Shown here: piece after piece, positions 56,234-64,000 of the stretch | Layout: each line of letters begins with the position of its first letter | How positions within the stretch are numbered: position 1 is the first letter of the stretch | Assembly: GCF_016482825.1 (NCBI RefSeq) | Contig: NZ_JAEMNV010000001.1 | Location: 558,001-622,000, forward strand | Origin: Antrihabitans stalagmiti | GTDB taxonomy: Bacteria; Actinomycetota; Actinomycetes; Mycobacteriales; Mycobacteriaceae | Direction of reading: 5' to 3' | Length of the DNA: 64,000 nt | Position numbers and translations under genes: made by a program | Notes under the pieces: model-generated | What the model saw: only the letters and a program-made list of their open reading frames with translations | What the model was told of the DNA's origin: nothing | The model's database searches: none

Positions 56234-56713
56234 CTAAGGCATCTCGATCGTTTCGGCGCGGGCGATGTCACTGACGGCGCGTGCGATGTAGTCCTTCGTC
56301 GCGACCTTCGCGGCACCTGCAAGGTCAGCGATAACAAGCACGGCCGATTCGATGACGACCCGATTGTCTCGCCCTCTCGGTGTCTCTTCGACCTCGGCGA
56401 CGCCCAGTGCGCCGGTGATCACGACAGCAAGAAACTGGATGTCGAGGCCCTGCCACCAGGGCGCCGCCGCCCGAGCACAGCGTCCGAGGACCTCGGACAC
56501 ATCGTCACCCTCCAACCCGTCCGGATGCAATGTCTCCATCAATTCGCGAATGACCCTGAACTGCACTGCGGCAACCTGCTCGAAGGGAATTGCGCTCAAT
56601 TCCGCTATGGCAGTACCGAATTGGTCCGCCGACCCAGCACGTGCCGCAGCCTCCGCGCTGTAGGTGGCCATGGCGATTGCACGCGGGATTGCAGGCCACT
56701 CGTTCGGCCACAT
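56234..56713 (-). CDS. Hypothetical protein
   Basis: A 159-residue helical protein without a recognised family (AIPRAIAMATYSAEAAARAG, AAVQFRVIRELMETLHPDGL, VVIESAVLVIADLAGAAKVA). GGAGGA five bases before ATG 56713 shows that it starts here, although the frame is fused on paper to the amidohydrolase remnant upstream. It lies directly after that remnant on the same strand and may be transcribed from the TetR-SDR operon. Confidence 0.6.
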   Translation of the reverse strand: MWPNEWPAIPRAIAMATYSAEAAARAGSADQFGTAIAELSAIPFEQVAAVQFRVIRELMETLHPDGLEGDDVSEVLGRCARAAAPWWQGLDIQFLAVVITGALGVAEVEETPRGRDNRVVIESAVLVIADLAGAAKVATKDYIARAVSDIARAETIEMP

Positions 56714-56777
56714 CGTCGTCCTCCACTCCTCGGTCAGGGGCCAACTCTTGCACAGGTCACCGACGTGAGAGCGGTTG

Positions 56778-57040
56778 TCAGCGGACCGTCGCCATCCAGG
56801 TGTGTGCGGCGGAGACGAGCGCGTGAACTCCCGTGCGCAACGTCGGTTCGAGGACCGGGGCAGCACTCCGACGACGCCGGTGCCGCCGATCCCGGTGTGC
56901 ACCTGGTAGCCCCACCCGGCCAGCATGGTTGCGACCAGATTCGCAGTGCGGGTCTCCTGGAACGCGAGCTCGGGGTGCGCGTGCAGATCCTCGTAGACGG
57001 CAATGAGGTCGACGTCGGACAGTTCGCGCCCGGAGGTCAT
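56778..57040 (-). pseudogene. M20 amidohydrolase with most of its middle deleted
   Basis: The frame from ATG 57040 encodes the N-terminal ~60 residues of an M20 amidohydrolase (LIAVYEDLHAHPELAFQETR, then GWGYQVHTGIGGTGVVGVL). At about 56850 the sequence jumps to another frame that gives APVLEPTLRTGVHALVSAAH-TWMATVR and a stop at 56778-56780, which reads like the family's C-terminus. About 1 kb in between, with all metal ligands, is missing. The start overlaps the stop of the SDR-hydrolase gene (ATGA), so the intact gene was the third member of that operon. Confidence 0.72.
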
Positions 57041-58857
57041 CGTTCGACCACCTCGCCGACGGATACCAGGCCACCGATCGTGGCGGCGAGGTCCGCCGGA
57101 TGACTGATCTGCGGATAGTGGCCGGCCCCGGCAATGGTGCTGACGCGGATCCGATCGTTCCTAGCAACCAGCTCGCTCAGCGCGGTCGAATCCAGCGGGT
57201 CGAGCTCGCCGACGACGAGGTGTACGTCGCCCTGGAAGCCGGCCAGCTTCTGACGCAGGTCGTGGCGGGTACTACGTCGACCGGCCGCCGCCAGTAGTCG
57301 TCCGATCCGGCGCGCGACCCCTGGCCGACGCAGATCGACGACGCTGGTCTCCAGTGTGGATGCGAAAGCATCGGATCCCAGCAGAGTGCGCGAGAGATTG
57401 TCGGGCGGGGCGAACCGCAGGTACGCAGCGGTCAGAAGCGCAAGTCGCTGTAGGCCTCCGGCCGGTCGTTGCAGGAACCCCGGCGCGATCAGGGTCAGCC
57501 GCTGCACCTGTCCGGGGTGGGTCGAGGCGAATTCGACGGCGACTGCCGCGCCGATCGAGTGACCCACGAGATGCAGGCCTTCCCGGCCGCCCGCCACATC
57601 GGCCATCCAGCGGGACCAGACGCCCGGGTCCCCGGAGCTCATCCCGAGCCCCGGAAGGTCGAGCACCCGGGTCGCCTCGGGCAGCTCCGCGGCGACACCA
57701 ACCCAGGTGTCGGCGTTGACTGGGACAGCAGGGAGCACGACGGTGTGCGCGGCCGGGTCGCCGATACCGAAGGTGCGAATCCCGGCGTACGAAGTGAAAC
57801 CGCGAGCCGCGTCGCCGGCCGGGCTCTCGCCGAAGCGATGGGCGGCTATGTGATCGGCCCACCGCTGAATCGCCGGCAGGGTCGCCGGGACCTGGAGCCC
57901 GTGTCGGCGGGCGAGCTCCTGCGCCGACGCGGTGGGATAGCGCTCGGTGGACATGAAACTCAGGGTCTCCGGATCGGCCTTGGTCACAGCGCTCGGCAGC
58001 CGCTTGATCATGCCGACTGGGATCCGCAACCGCGGAACCGCGACCTCGTAGTGTCGACCGACAGCGGTGAGCAGATCCGGCAGTCCGGGTGTCTCGTCGT
58101 CGAGCACCCAGTAGGACTGGTCGGCTGCCTCGGGCAGCGTTGGAACGAGCGCCATGAACCGAGCGAGGTAGTCGACCGTCACCACCGGTACGAAGACACG
58201 CGCGTTTCCGGGTAGCGCGGCGAGCTTCCCCTGCCACAGGTCCCGGACGCTCGCTGCCAAACCGGCTTGATTGTCTGCCTCACCCGTGGTGCTCACGCCT
58301 ATGACGGTCGCCGGATTCACGATGGTGAACGGGACGCCGAGCCTTGCCGCCGTCTCCTGGACCACGGCGTCGGCTTCGATCTTCGACGCCTCGTAAGCAC
58401 CGAGCCTCGCGTAATCGTCAGTGCGGTCACGACTACGTTCGGTGGTCGGATCTTGGCCACCGACCCGGTAGCCGGACACGTGCACCAACCGCGGCGAATC
58501 AGGAAGCCGTGACGCAAGTCCGACAATGCGTTGCGCACTGATGACGTTGGCGCGGCGGGCCTCGTCGGCCGTCATCCCGAATCTGAAGGCACCCGCGAGG
58601 TTGTATATCTCGGTGACTCCCTCTAGCGCAGACGTGCCGCTGGGGAGACCGAGGTCTTCACTGTCGAAGTCGACGACTGCCGACACGACACCAGCGGTGA
58701 CGGTGTGGCGGTCCAACCATGCCTCGAGGGTCCGGGCCGAGTCGACGCTGCGGACGGCGGCCGTCACCGCGACGCCCTGGGAAACAAGCTCAACGATCAG
58801 CCACCGGCCGAGGAACCCGGTCGCGCCGAGGACGAGGGCATGTCGAGGCGCGCTCAT
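57037..58857 (-). CDS. SDR/epimerase - alpha/beta-hydrolase fusion protein
   Basis: A 606-residue two-domain protein. Residues ~1-330 are an extended SDR: VLGATGFLGRWLIVELVSQG, EIYNLAGAFRF, VHVSGYRVGG, and active-site YEASKIEAD. Residues ~370-606 are an alpha/beta hydrolase with nucleophile elbow VGHSIGAAVAVEFA, acid region GELDPLD and His in AGAGHYPQI. The fusion suggests sequential reduction and hydrolysis of one substrate. It is coupled by ATGA both to the TetR gene before it and to the M20 remnant after it. Confidence 0.87.
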   Translation of the reverse strand: MSAPRHALVLGATGFLGRWLIVELVSQGVAVTAAVRSVDSARTLEAWLDRHTVTAGVVSAVVDFDSEDLGLPSGTSALEGVTEIYNLAGAFRFGMTADEARRANVISAQRIVGLASRLPDSPRLVHVSGYRVGGQDPTTERSRDRTDDYARLGAYEASKIEADAVVQETAARLGVPFTIVNPATVIGVSTTGEADNQAGLAASVRDLWQGKLAALPGNARVFVPVVTVDYLARFMALVPTLPEAADQSYWVLDDETPGLPDLLTAVGRHYEVAVPRLRIPVGMIKRLPSAVTKADPETLSFMSTERYPTASAQELARRHGLQVPATLPAIQRWADHIAAHRFGESPAGDAARGFTSYAGIRTFGIGDPAAHTVVLPAVPVNADTWVGVAAELPEATRVLDLPGLGMSSGDPGVWSRWMADVAGGREGLHLVGHSIGAAVAVEFASTHPGQVQRLTLIAPGFLQRPAGGLQRLALLTAAYLRFAPPDNLSRTLLGSDAFASTLETSVVDLRRPGVARRIGRLLAAAGRRSTRHDLRQKLAGFQGDVHLVVGELDPLDSTALSELVARNDRIRVSTIAGAGHYPQISHPADLAATIGGLVSVGEVVER

Positions 58858-59468
58858 GCTTCTGCACTCGTCCGGTCGGCAGGAAGATCCAGCAGCGTGC
58901 GCAGGGTAACCGCTGCGTCGCGCAACGGCTGTACGTCACGCCTGGCCCTCGACACGATCATCGCGCCCTCGACGAGACTGACGACCGCCGACGCGGTCGC
59001 TCGGGCCACAGACGCTCCGTGGCCCCGCGCCATCAGGAACTCGGTGACCGGGACGATCCAGCTCTCGTACGCCTGCTCGCAGGCACTGCGCAGCCGCTCG
59101 CTCTCCGCGCCCATCTCCAGGGTGACTACCGATACCGGGCAGCCGACCCGGAAGTCGCTGCCTTCGAGCAGCTGCGCCAGCGACGCGGTCACGGACTCGA
59201 CAATCTCGCCGGCACTCTCGCCCGGTCCTGCAGAACCCAGAGCGCCGCGAATCATGTCCTCGAACTGGGTCCCAGCGAGGACGACGGCCTGTTCGCCGAG
59301 CTGCTCCTTTCCCTGAGGGAAGTGGAAGTACAACGAGCCCTTCGGTGCACCCGAGTGTGCAATCACGTTGTTGAGGCCGGTTCCGCTGTAGCCATGTACC
59401 TGGACCAGTTCGAGCATTGCCTCGACGATCCGCTGCTGGGTAGCAGCTCCTTTGAGCTTTGGGTTCAT
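58854..59468 (-). CDS. TetR-family regulator
   Basis: A 204-residue TetR protein: HTH in SGTGLNNVIAHSGAPKGSLY with FHFPQGKEQLGEQAV, a subgroup (YxaF/LmrA-like, C-terminal VGCPVSVVTLEMGAESERL) that often controls drug or quinone detoxification. ATG 59468 is chosen because ATAGACCAGTCTAT, a palindromic operator, lies 10 bp upstream. Its stop overlaps the fusion-protein start by ATGA, so it is the first gene of the operon and autoregulated. Confidence 0.9.
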   Translation of the reverse strand: MNPKLKGAATQQRIVEAMLELVQVHGYSGTGLNNVIAHSGAPKGSLYFHFPQGKEQLGEQAVVLAGTQFEDMIRGALGSAGPGESAGEIVESVTASLAQLLEGSDFRVGCPVSVVTLEMGAESERLRSACEQAYESWIVPVTEFLMARGHGASVARATASAVVSLVEGAMIVSRARRDVQPLRDAAVTLRTLLDLPADRTSAEA

Positions 59469-59477
59469 AAGGCAATA

Positions 59478-59491
59478 ATAGACCAGTCTAT
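59478..59491. promoter_or_regulatory. TetR auto-operator candidate
   Basis: ATAGAC-CA-GTCTAT is a 14-bp palindrome ten bases before the TetR ATG, with AT-rich flanks (TATATATT). The core resembles the TAGACnnGTCTA operators recognised by the LmrA/YxaF subgroup of TetR regulators. Confidence 0.75.
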
Positions 59492-59548
59492 ATATTCTGG
59501 CAACGACGGTTCGGGTCGACTCGCACACAGGTAGCCGACGTGAAAGGG

Positions 59549-59570
59549 GATGTCAGCCGGATGTGAGTGG
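59549..59570 (+). promoter_or_regulatory. SARP-type direct repeat before acyl-CoA-dehydrogenase gene
   Basis: GATGTCAGCCG and GATGTGAGTGG are adjacent 11-bp direct repeats. SARP regulators bind heptamer direct repeats at 11-bp (or 22-bp) spacing just upstream of -10. The second ATGTGAG starts at 59561, exactly 30 bp before the ATG at 59591, as also seen at 63762/63792. Confidence 0.72.
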
Positions 59571-59590
59571 CAATCGCGAAAGTTGCCGAC

Positions 59591-60766
59591 ATGACCAACA
59601 CATTGAGCAGTACCCGAACCAACCACACCCTCGACATCGGCATGCTCGAGCGTTTCCGCGCTCGTGCCGGTGAACTCGATCGGACCAATACGTACTTCCA
59701 CGAAGATCTCGCCGACCTCCGCACAGTCGACTACCTGGCAGCGGTGGTACCGACGCACCACGGTGGCTGGGGACTGACACTGGGCGACCTGGCGCAGTCG
59801 CAACGCAGGCTGGCGCGGTACGCCCCGGCGACGGCCTTGGCCACGACGATGCACTTCTACTGGACCGGTCTTGCCGCGGAGTTGGAGCGATTCGGCGACA
59901 GATCGCTCGTGTGGATCCTGCAGGCCGCGGCCTCCGGAGAGATCTTCGCAGCCGGACACGCAGAGTCGGGCAACGACGTTCCGGTTGTTCTGTCGACCTG
60001 CGTGGCGGAGCGCGTCGACGGCGGCTATCGCCTCACGGGACGAAAGCAGTTCGGATCCAATGGTCCGGTATGGAATTGGCTCGGTGCTCACGCGATGACA
60101 TCCGACGGGCAGATCGTGCATGCATTCGTCGATAGGCGGTCGGACGGGGTGACGGTAGTGGAGAACTGGGACACCCTCGGCATGCGACCGAGTCAGAGCC
60201 ACGACACCGTGCTCGACGACGTCTACGTCCCTGATTCACGTATCGGTCGGGTCCTACCTGCCGGCGACGACACCGACCTGTTCTACGTCGCAATGAACAT
60301 GTGGGCCCTACCGGTTATCGCGAACGTCTACCTCGGAATCGCAGAGCGCGCAATGGAACTCGCGATCGCATCGGCACAAGGCAAGTCCTCCATCGCAATC
60401 GAACGCAGTGCATACGCCTACAACCCCATGGTCCAGCACCAGGTCGCGCAGATGTATTTGGAACTCGACGCGGCGGTCGCGACCGCTGATCGGTTCGTCG
60501 ACGACTGGATGGCAGGAGCCGATCACGGCGCACAGTGGGGACCCAAACTGCTGTCGATGAAGTGGCGTTCGGTCGAGGCGGCGAAAAGGGTCGTCGACAT
60601 CGCACTCGATGTCACGGGTGGCGCAGGGATGTTCCGCGGACGCGAACTGGAGCGGTTGTACCGCGACGTTCGTTGCGGCGGTTTCCATCCCGGAAACGAT
60701 GCGCTCACACACGAAATGGTGGGCAAGGCCGCGCTCGGTATCGCAGGACAAACGCCACGGTGGTAG
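59591..60766 (+). CDS. Acyl-CoA dehydrogenase-like flavoprotein
   Basis: A 391-residue protein of the acyl-CoA-dehydrogenase fold: ALATTMHFYWTGLAAELERF in the N-domain, flavin-contact GYRLTGRKQFGSNG, and the C-terminal GGAGMFRGRELERLYRDVR. In place of the usual catalytic glutamate before the C-terminal helix nothing obvious is seen, so it could belong to the flavin monooxygenase branch (DszC/HsaA-like). ATG 59591 matches the conserved 30-bp distance from the repeat motif. The AfsR/SARP gene is convergent, and this gene is its probable target. Confidence 0.82.
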   Translation: MTNTLSSTRTNHTLDIGMLERFRARAGELDRTNTYFHEDLADLRTVDYLAAVVPTHHGGWGLTLGDLAQSQRRLARYAPATALATTMHFYWTGLAAELERFGDRSLVWILQAAASGEIFAAGHAESGNDVPVVLSTCVAERVDGGYRLTGRKQFGSNGPVWNWLGAHAMTSDGQIVHAFVDRRSDGVTVVENWDTLGMRPSQSHDTVLDDVYVPDSRIGRVLPAGDDTDLFYVAMNMWALPVIANVYLGIAERAMELAIASAQGKSSIAIERSAYAYNPMVQHQVAQMYLELDAAVATADRFVDDWMAGADHGAQWGPKLLSMKWRSVEAAKRVVDIALDVTGGAGMFRGRELERLYRDVRCGGFHPGNDALTHEMVGKAALGIAGQTPRW

Positions 60767-60767
60767 G

Positions 60768-63686
60768 TCAGACCTGTCTGTGGTCGAAGGCCGACAACGC
60801 CCTTGCCGCGGCGGCGTTGTCGTCCAGCCTGCCACCCTCTGCCAAAGCTGCGGTGTACATGTCGGTTCCGAGGATCCTTCGTAACTCGTCGGCAAGCTCG
60901 CGCAGGCGACGGTCGTCTTCGCCATAGATGTCGTGCCCACCGGCCGACGACGTCACCGCACCGAGGAGCACGGCGGCGGCGCGGGTGAGGCCCAGCCGCG
61001 CAAGCAATTCGGCGACGGATCTCAAGGTCGTCCACTGCAGCGATCTGACACCTGCTCGACGCCAATGCGGCAACAGCCAGCGGTACAACTCGACCGCTGA
61101 CTCGGCGTCACCATGACGGGTTTCCAGAGACGCCGCCGTAGACCCAGCGATGCCGAGCACGAACGACGAACCGCAACGCCGGGCAAGGTCCATCGCGCGC
61201 GCTAGCCGGACGGCAGCGGTGGCCGGGTCGGTATCCAAAACCGATTCGCCTGCAACGTAGTTGATCCACGCCGCACGCAGTATCGGGGTTCGTTCGTTCG
61301 TCGAACGCAGCATCTCGGTGGCGAGTTCCGGTGCAGCTTCGTCACCGCGGTAACCCCGCGCGAGGAGCACGACGCCTTCGCGTTCGGCTCGGCGAAACGC
61401 GTCGTCGTCTCCCACCGCAGACCCGTTGGGGGCAAACGGTTTATCGATCGCGTCGTCCAGGCGACCATGGACAAGCGCCTGGAGGGTCAACAGAGCTGCG
61501 GTGTAGTACCCCATCGAGCTGATCGCCGAACGTGACGACAGCTCTTTCGAACGCGTCACCAGGGTGTCCATCAACTCGAGATCACCACGCTTCCAGGCGC
61601 CGACAGCACCGATCGCGAAAGCTTCCGCAACGCGCGGATCGGTCGAGCAGGCAGCGTCAGCTCGTTCGGCCGCCGACTGCGCCCAGCCGAAAACTTCGGG
61701 TCGCATTCTGTACAGCCCGTAGTCGTGCAGGTCCAGCGACGCGTCGAGCAACTCGTCGAAAAGGTCACGTCCGAGCAGGTGCGCGAACGCATTTCGCATG
61801 TCTGCGAGCGCCACGTCCATGTCGTCGAGCACACCGACGACGTCCGGCATTCGCAAGCGACGATTCGACTCGGCAACGAAACGAATCATAAAACGTGCAT
61901 GGTTATGCAGTACCGCATCCGTCGCTCCACGACTCTGCAACCGCACAGCGCCGAAGTCGCGCAACGATTCGAGCATCAGATATCTCGTGCCGCTGCGCTG
62001 CAGCAACGATCGCTCGACAAGACTGCTGAGAATGTCGGTCGCGTCGGCAACCGAGCACTCGACCACGGCGGCCGCGCCCGCCGCAGGAAACGGACCGTGA
62101 AACACGGAGACGGCCTCGAACAACCTTCGTTCGTCGTCATCGAGAAGTGAGTACGACCATTCGATCGCCGCGCCGAGTGAACTGTGCCTGCCGACCGTTC
62201 GCCTGCCGCGCGTCAACATACGCAGCCGATCGTCCAGACCGTCGGCGATCTCATCGAGTGTCAGGGTATGCAGACGTGCGGCAGCCAGCTCGATCGCCAA
62301 CGGCAGGCCGTCGAGTCGGCGGCATACCGTTGCGATTACGGCTCGTTCTGCTTCGGAGGGTTCCCACCGTGGCAGCACTGCGTCGGCCCGATCTGTAAAC
62401 AGCTGCACCGCAGGCTGATCCGCTGCGTACATCGACGGCAGCGGTAGGGGCGGGACCGGACACAGATGTTCGCCGTCGATTCTCAGGCGTTCACGACTTG
62501 TCACCAGAACTGTCACGCCGGGGGCGCGGTGGACGACCGTTTCGGCCAACGCGGCAGCCTCGTCCAGCACGTGCTCGCAGTTGTCGAGCACCAGCAGCGT
62601 TTTCTGGTGTTGCAGCACCTCGGCGATACGCTGCACCGGATCGGCACCGCTACGCGGCTCGATATCGAGCACAACCGCGACGGTGAGCGCAACGGTGTCG
62701 CTATTCGCCTGCGCGAGCGCGCAGAACCAGACTCCGTCGGGGAAACGTGGCGCAATTCGACGGCACACCTCGCTGGCCAGGCGCGTTTTGCCGACGCCTC
62801 CGGTTCCCAGCACCGTGACTATGCGGTGGTCGGTCAACAATCTGTCCAGGTTCGCTACGAGGTCTTCGCGGCCGACGAAGGTGTTGTCGTGCCGACCGAA
62901 CCCAACAAGCCGACCTTGATTTTCCTGTGGGGCAACCTCTTCTGCGAGATCGGCCGTTGATGCGGTCAGCATCGAATCGTGCAGTCGTGCGATCTGCGGC
63001 GACGGATCTATCCCAAGTTCCTCACCGAGCCTGCGGCGATAGCGGTCGTACACGGCAAGTGCGTCGGCGTTTCGACCCTCCCGATGCAGAGCGGTCATCA
63101 GGTGCCCCTGTGGTCGCTCCCGTAGCGGGTGCCGTGCCGCGAAAGCATCGAGATCAGCAAGCACGTCGCGATGCCTGCCTGCCGCCAACAGCAGGTCGAA
63201 CTTCACCTCGCTTGCCCTGTTCCGTATCTCGATCAGTCGTTCGGCTTCGATGGCTGCGTCGGCCACGTCGCCCAGTTCCTCGTAGGGCCTCCCTCGCCAC
63301 AACACCTCCGCGCCGTCGAGGATCGTCAGCGCTGCAGTGCCGTCCCGATCAGTTGCGGCGCGAGTGACTGCTGTCTCGAAGACCCGAGCGTCGAGTGCCG
63401 CGGCGTCGACGCTCAACCGGTAGCCCGACGCTGTTCGCTCGATGTCGACGGCAGGCAGCGATCGCCTGAGCCGAAACATGTGGGTATGCAGTGCAGCATG
63501 GTGGTCGGCCGGAAGCTTTGTCGGCCAGAGCGCCTCACAGAGTGCGTCGGCCGAAACGATGGCGTTGGCGTGCAGTACGAGCATCGCGAGCAAACGGCGC
63601 TGCAGGGTGCCTTTCGGTGCGCGGTCGACAGAGTCGATGCTGACCTGCACCGGCCCGAGCACACCGATCACCAGATTCGAAGCCAT
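60768..63686 (-). CDS. AfsR/SARP-family regulator (BTAD-NB-ARC-TPR)
   Basis: A 972-residue regulator. Residues 1-95 form an OmpR-type winged helix (LGPVQVSIDSVDRAPKG; VSADALCEALWP), ~100-245 the BTAD domain (HPLRERPQGHLMTALHREGR, NADALAVYDRYRRRLGEELG), ~265-560 an NB-ARC ATPase (Walker A VLGTGGVGKTRLASEV, Walker B KTLLVLDNCEHVLD), and the rest helical repeats. Such proteins activate specialised-metabolite genes by binding direct repeats. Its start faces the PIG-L gene across 105 bp containing the repeat motif. Confidence 0.93.
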   Translation of the reverse strand: MASNLVIGVLGPVQVSIDSVDRAPKGTLQRRLLAMLVLHANAIVSADALCEALWPTKLPADHHAALHTHMFRLRRSLPAVDIERTASGYRLSVDAAALDARVFETAVTRAATDRDGTAALTILDGAEVLWRGRPYEELGDVADAAIEAERLIEIRNRASEVKFDLLLAAGRHRDVLADLDAFAARHPLRERPQGHLMTALHREGRNADALAVYDRYRRRLGEELGIDPSPQIARLHDSMLTASTADLAEEVAPQENQGRLVGFGRHDNTFVGREDLVANLDRLLTDHRIVTVLGTGGVGKTRLASEVCRRIAPRFPDGVWFCALAQANSDTVALTVAVVLDIEPRSGADPVQRIAEVLQHQKTLLVLDNCEHVLDEAAALAETVVHRAPGVTVLVTSRERLRIDGEHLCPVPPLPLPSMYAADQPAVQLFTDRADAVLPRWEPSEAERAVIATVCRRLDGLPLAIELAAARLHTLTLDEIADGLDDRLRMLTRGRRTVGRHSSLGAAIEWSYSLLDDDERRLFEAVSVFHGPFPAAGAAAVVECSVADATDILSSLVERSLLQRSGTRYLMLESLRDFGAVRLQSRGATDAVLHNHARFMIRFVAESNRRLRMPDVVGVLDDMDVALADMRNAFAHLLGRDLFDELLDASLDLHDYGLYRMRPEVFGWAQSAAERADAACSTDPRVAEAFAIGAVGAWKRGDLELMDTLVTRSKELSSRSAISSMGYYTAALLTLQALVHGRLDDAIDKPFAPNGSAVGDDDAFRRAEREGVVLLARGYRGDEAAPELATEMLRSTNERTPILRAAWINYVAGESVLDTDPATAAVRLARAMDLARRCGSSFVLGIAGSTAASLETRHGDAESAVELYRWLLPHWRRAGVRSLQWTTLRSVAELLARLGLTRAAAVLLGAVTSSAGGHDIYGEDDRRLRELADELRRILGTDMYTAALAEGGRLDDNAAAARALSAFDHRQV

Positions 63687-63740
63687 CGTCTTCTACCGCC
63701 GAATCGTCACAAAGTGCGCAAATCGTAGCTCACCTGGCAT

Positions 63741-63768
63741 ATGTGAGCCGATGGAAGTTGGATGTGAG
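63741..63768 (+). promoter_or_regulatory. SARP-type direct repeats before the PIG-L gene
   Basis: ATGTGAG (63741-63747), ATGGAAG (63751-63757) and ATGTGAG (63762-63768) form a run with 10- and 11-bp spacing. The last copy lies 30 bp before the ATG at 63792, the same distance as in front of the gene at 59591. The adjacent AfsR/SARP protein is the likely binder, and the site could also affect its own promoter. Confidence 0.72.
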
Positions 63769-63791
63769 TACCTACCGACACGATTGCTGAC

Positions 63792-64000
63792 ATGACCACT
63801 TCCTTGCAGAACCATTCCGCACGCAACCTGGTTGCCCGACTCGGCGACATCGTCACCATCTGGGCACACCCCGACGACGAGTCGTATCTAGCCGGCGGCC
63901 TGATGGCGCTTGCCGCTGCCACCGGCGCGAAGGTGACCTGCGTGATCGCTACCGCGGGTGAACTCAACGCACCTGCCGAAGATCGAGCGGCGCTCGGCCG
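63792..64000 (+). CDS. PIG-L family deacetylase, 3' end outside window
   Basis: Only the first 69 codons are inside the window. They contain the family signature: VTIWAHPDDESYLAGG holds the AHPDDE zinc motif of the PIG-L/MshB N-deacetylases, followed by TCVIATAGELNAP. Such enzymes deacetylate amino-sugar conjugates, including intermediates of mycothiol and of glycosylated antibiotics. Divergent from the AfsR/SARP regulator with a shared direct-repeat element. Confidence 0.88.
   Translation, partial: MTTSLQNHSARNLVARLGDIVTIWAHPDDESYLAGGLMALAAATGAKVTCVIATAGELNAPAEDRAALG

Overview
The window is high-GC actinobacterial DNA, most likely from a Rhodococcus or close relative in the Mycobacteriales. 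The support is indirect: a furA-katG pair with a mycobacterium-like furA promoter, a CYP153-type P450 with its own ferredoxin and reductase, an ECF41/SigJ sigma factor, F420-type (PPOX, LLM) flavoproteins, a mycothiol-dependent-isomerase-like domain, many GTG/TTG starts and some apparently leaderless genes. There are no rRNA, tRNA, CRISPR or complete insertion-sequence features. It reads as ordinary accessory chromosome: many small detoxification enzymes (VOC/glyoxalase, SDR, alpha/beta hydrolase, flavin reductases), each next to its own regulator.

Layout. 0-5.8 kb: GntR and AraC regulators, a VOC protein, a UvrA-like self-resistance ATPase, a secreted lipase, and a guanidine-III riboswitch in front of a Gdx-type SMR exporter. 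5.8-11.2 kb: M23 lipoprotein, a small secreted protein, an 830-bp gene-poor stretch with repeats, a PPOX oxidoreductase, an ABM monooxygenase, a VOC protein and a DUF4436 membrane protein. 11.2-14.9 kb: ABC exporter divergent from a NarL-type two-component system. 15-17.7 kb: unknown protein, alpha/beta hydrolase, nonsense-broken LysR gene, second small secreted protein. 17.7-25 kb: APC permease flanked by a duplicated scrap of ferredoxin-reductase 3' end, then the ferredoxin-P450-reductase operon divergent from a TetR gene, an epoxide-hydrolase remnant and an MFS exporter. 25-42.6 kb: a mosaic of small enzymes and regulators with an unusual density of broken genes (CPBP protease, XRE regulator, M24 peptidase, two-domain VOC, LLM oxidoreductase). 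42.7-48.8 kb: large LuxR-family ATPase regulator, methyltransferase, VOC protein, and an O-methyltransferase coupled to a terpene-cyclase-like protein. 49-53.5 kb: furA-katG, SRPBCC protein, a type-2 lumazine synthase, a DHFR-like protein. 53.6-57 kb: small secreted and unknown proteins, a GIY-YIG protein, and an M20 amidohydrolase reduced to its two ends. 57-59.5 kb: TetR and an SDR-alpha/beta-hydrolase fusion. 59.5-64 kb: acyl-CoA-dehydrogenase-like gene, AfsR/SARP regulator and the start of a PIG-L deacetylase.

The most system-like signal is at the right end. The two genes flanking the AfsR/SARP regulator carry the same direct-repeat motif, and in both the last copy begins exactly 30 bp before the ATG. 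This predicts a small SARP regulon, possibly the left edge of a specialised-metabolite cluster that continues past base 64000. Other notable signals are the guanidine-III riboswitch/Gdx unit, the CYP153 operon with its palindromic operator and N-terminal tandem duplication, and the concentration of single-event gene disruptions between 16 and 39 kb, which is either genuine decay or consensus error and should be settled from reads.
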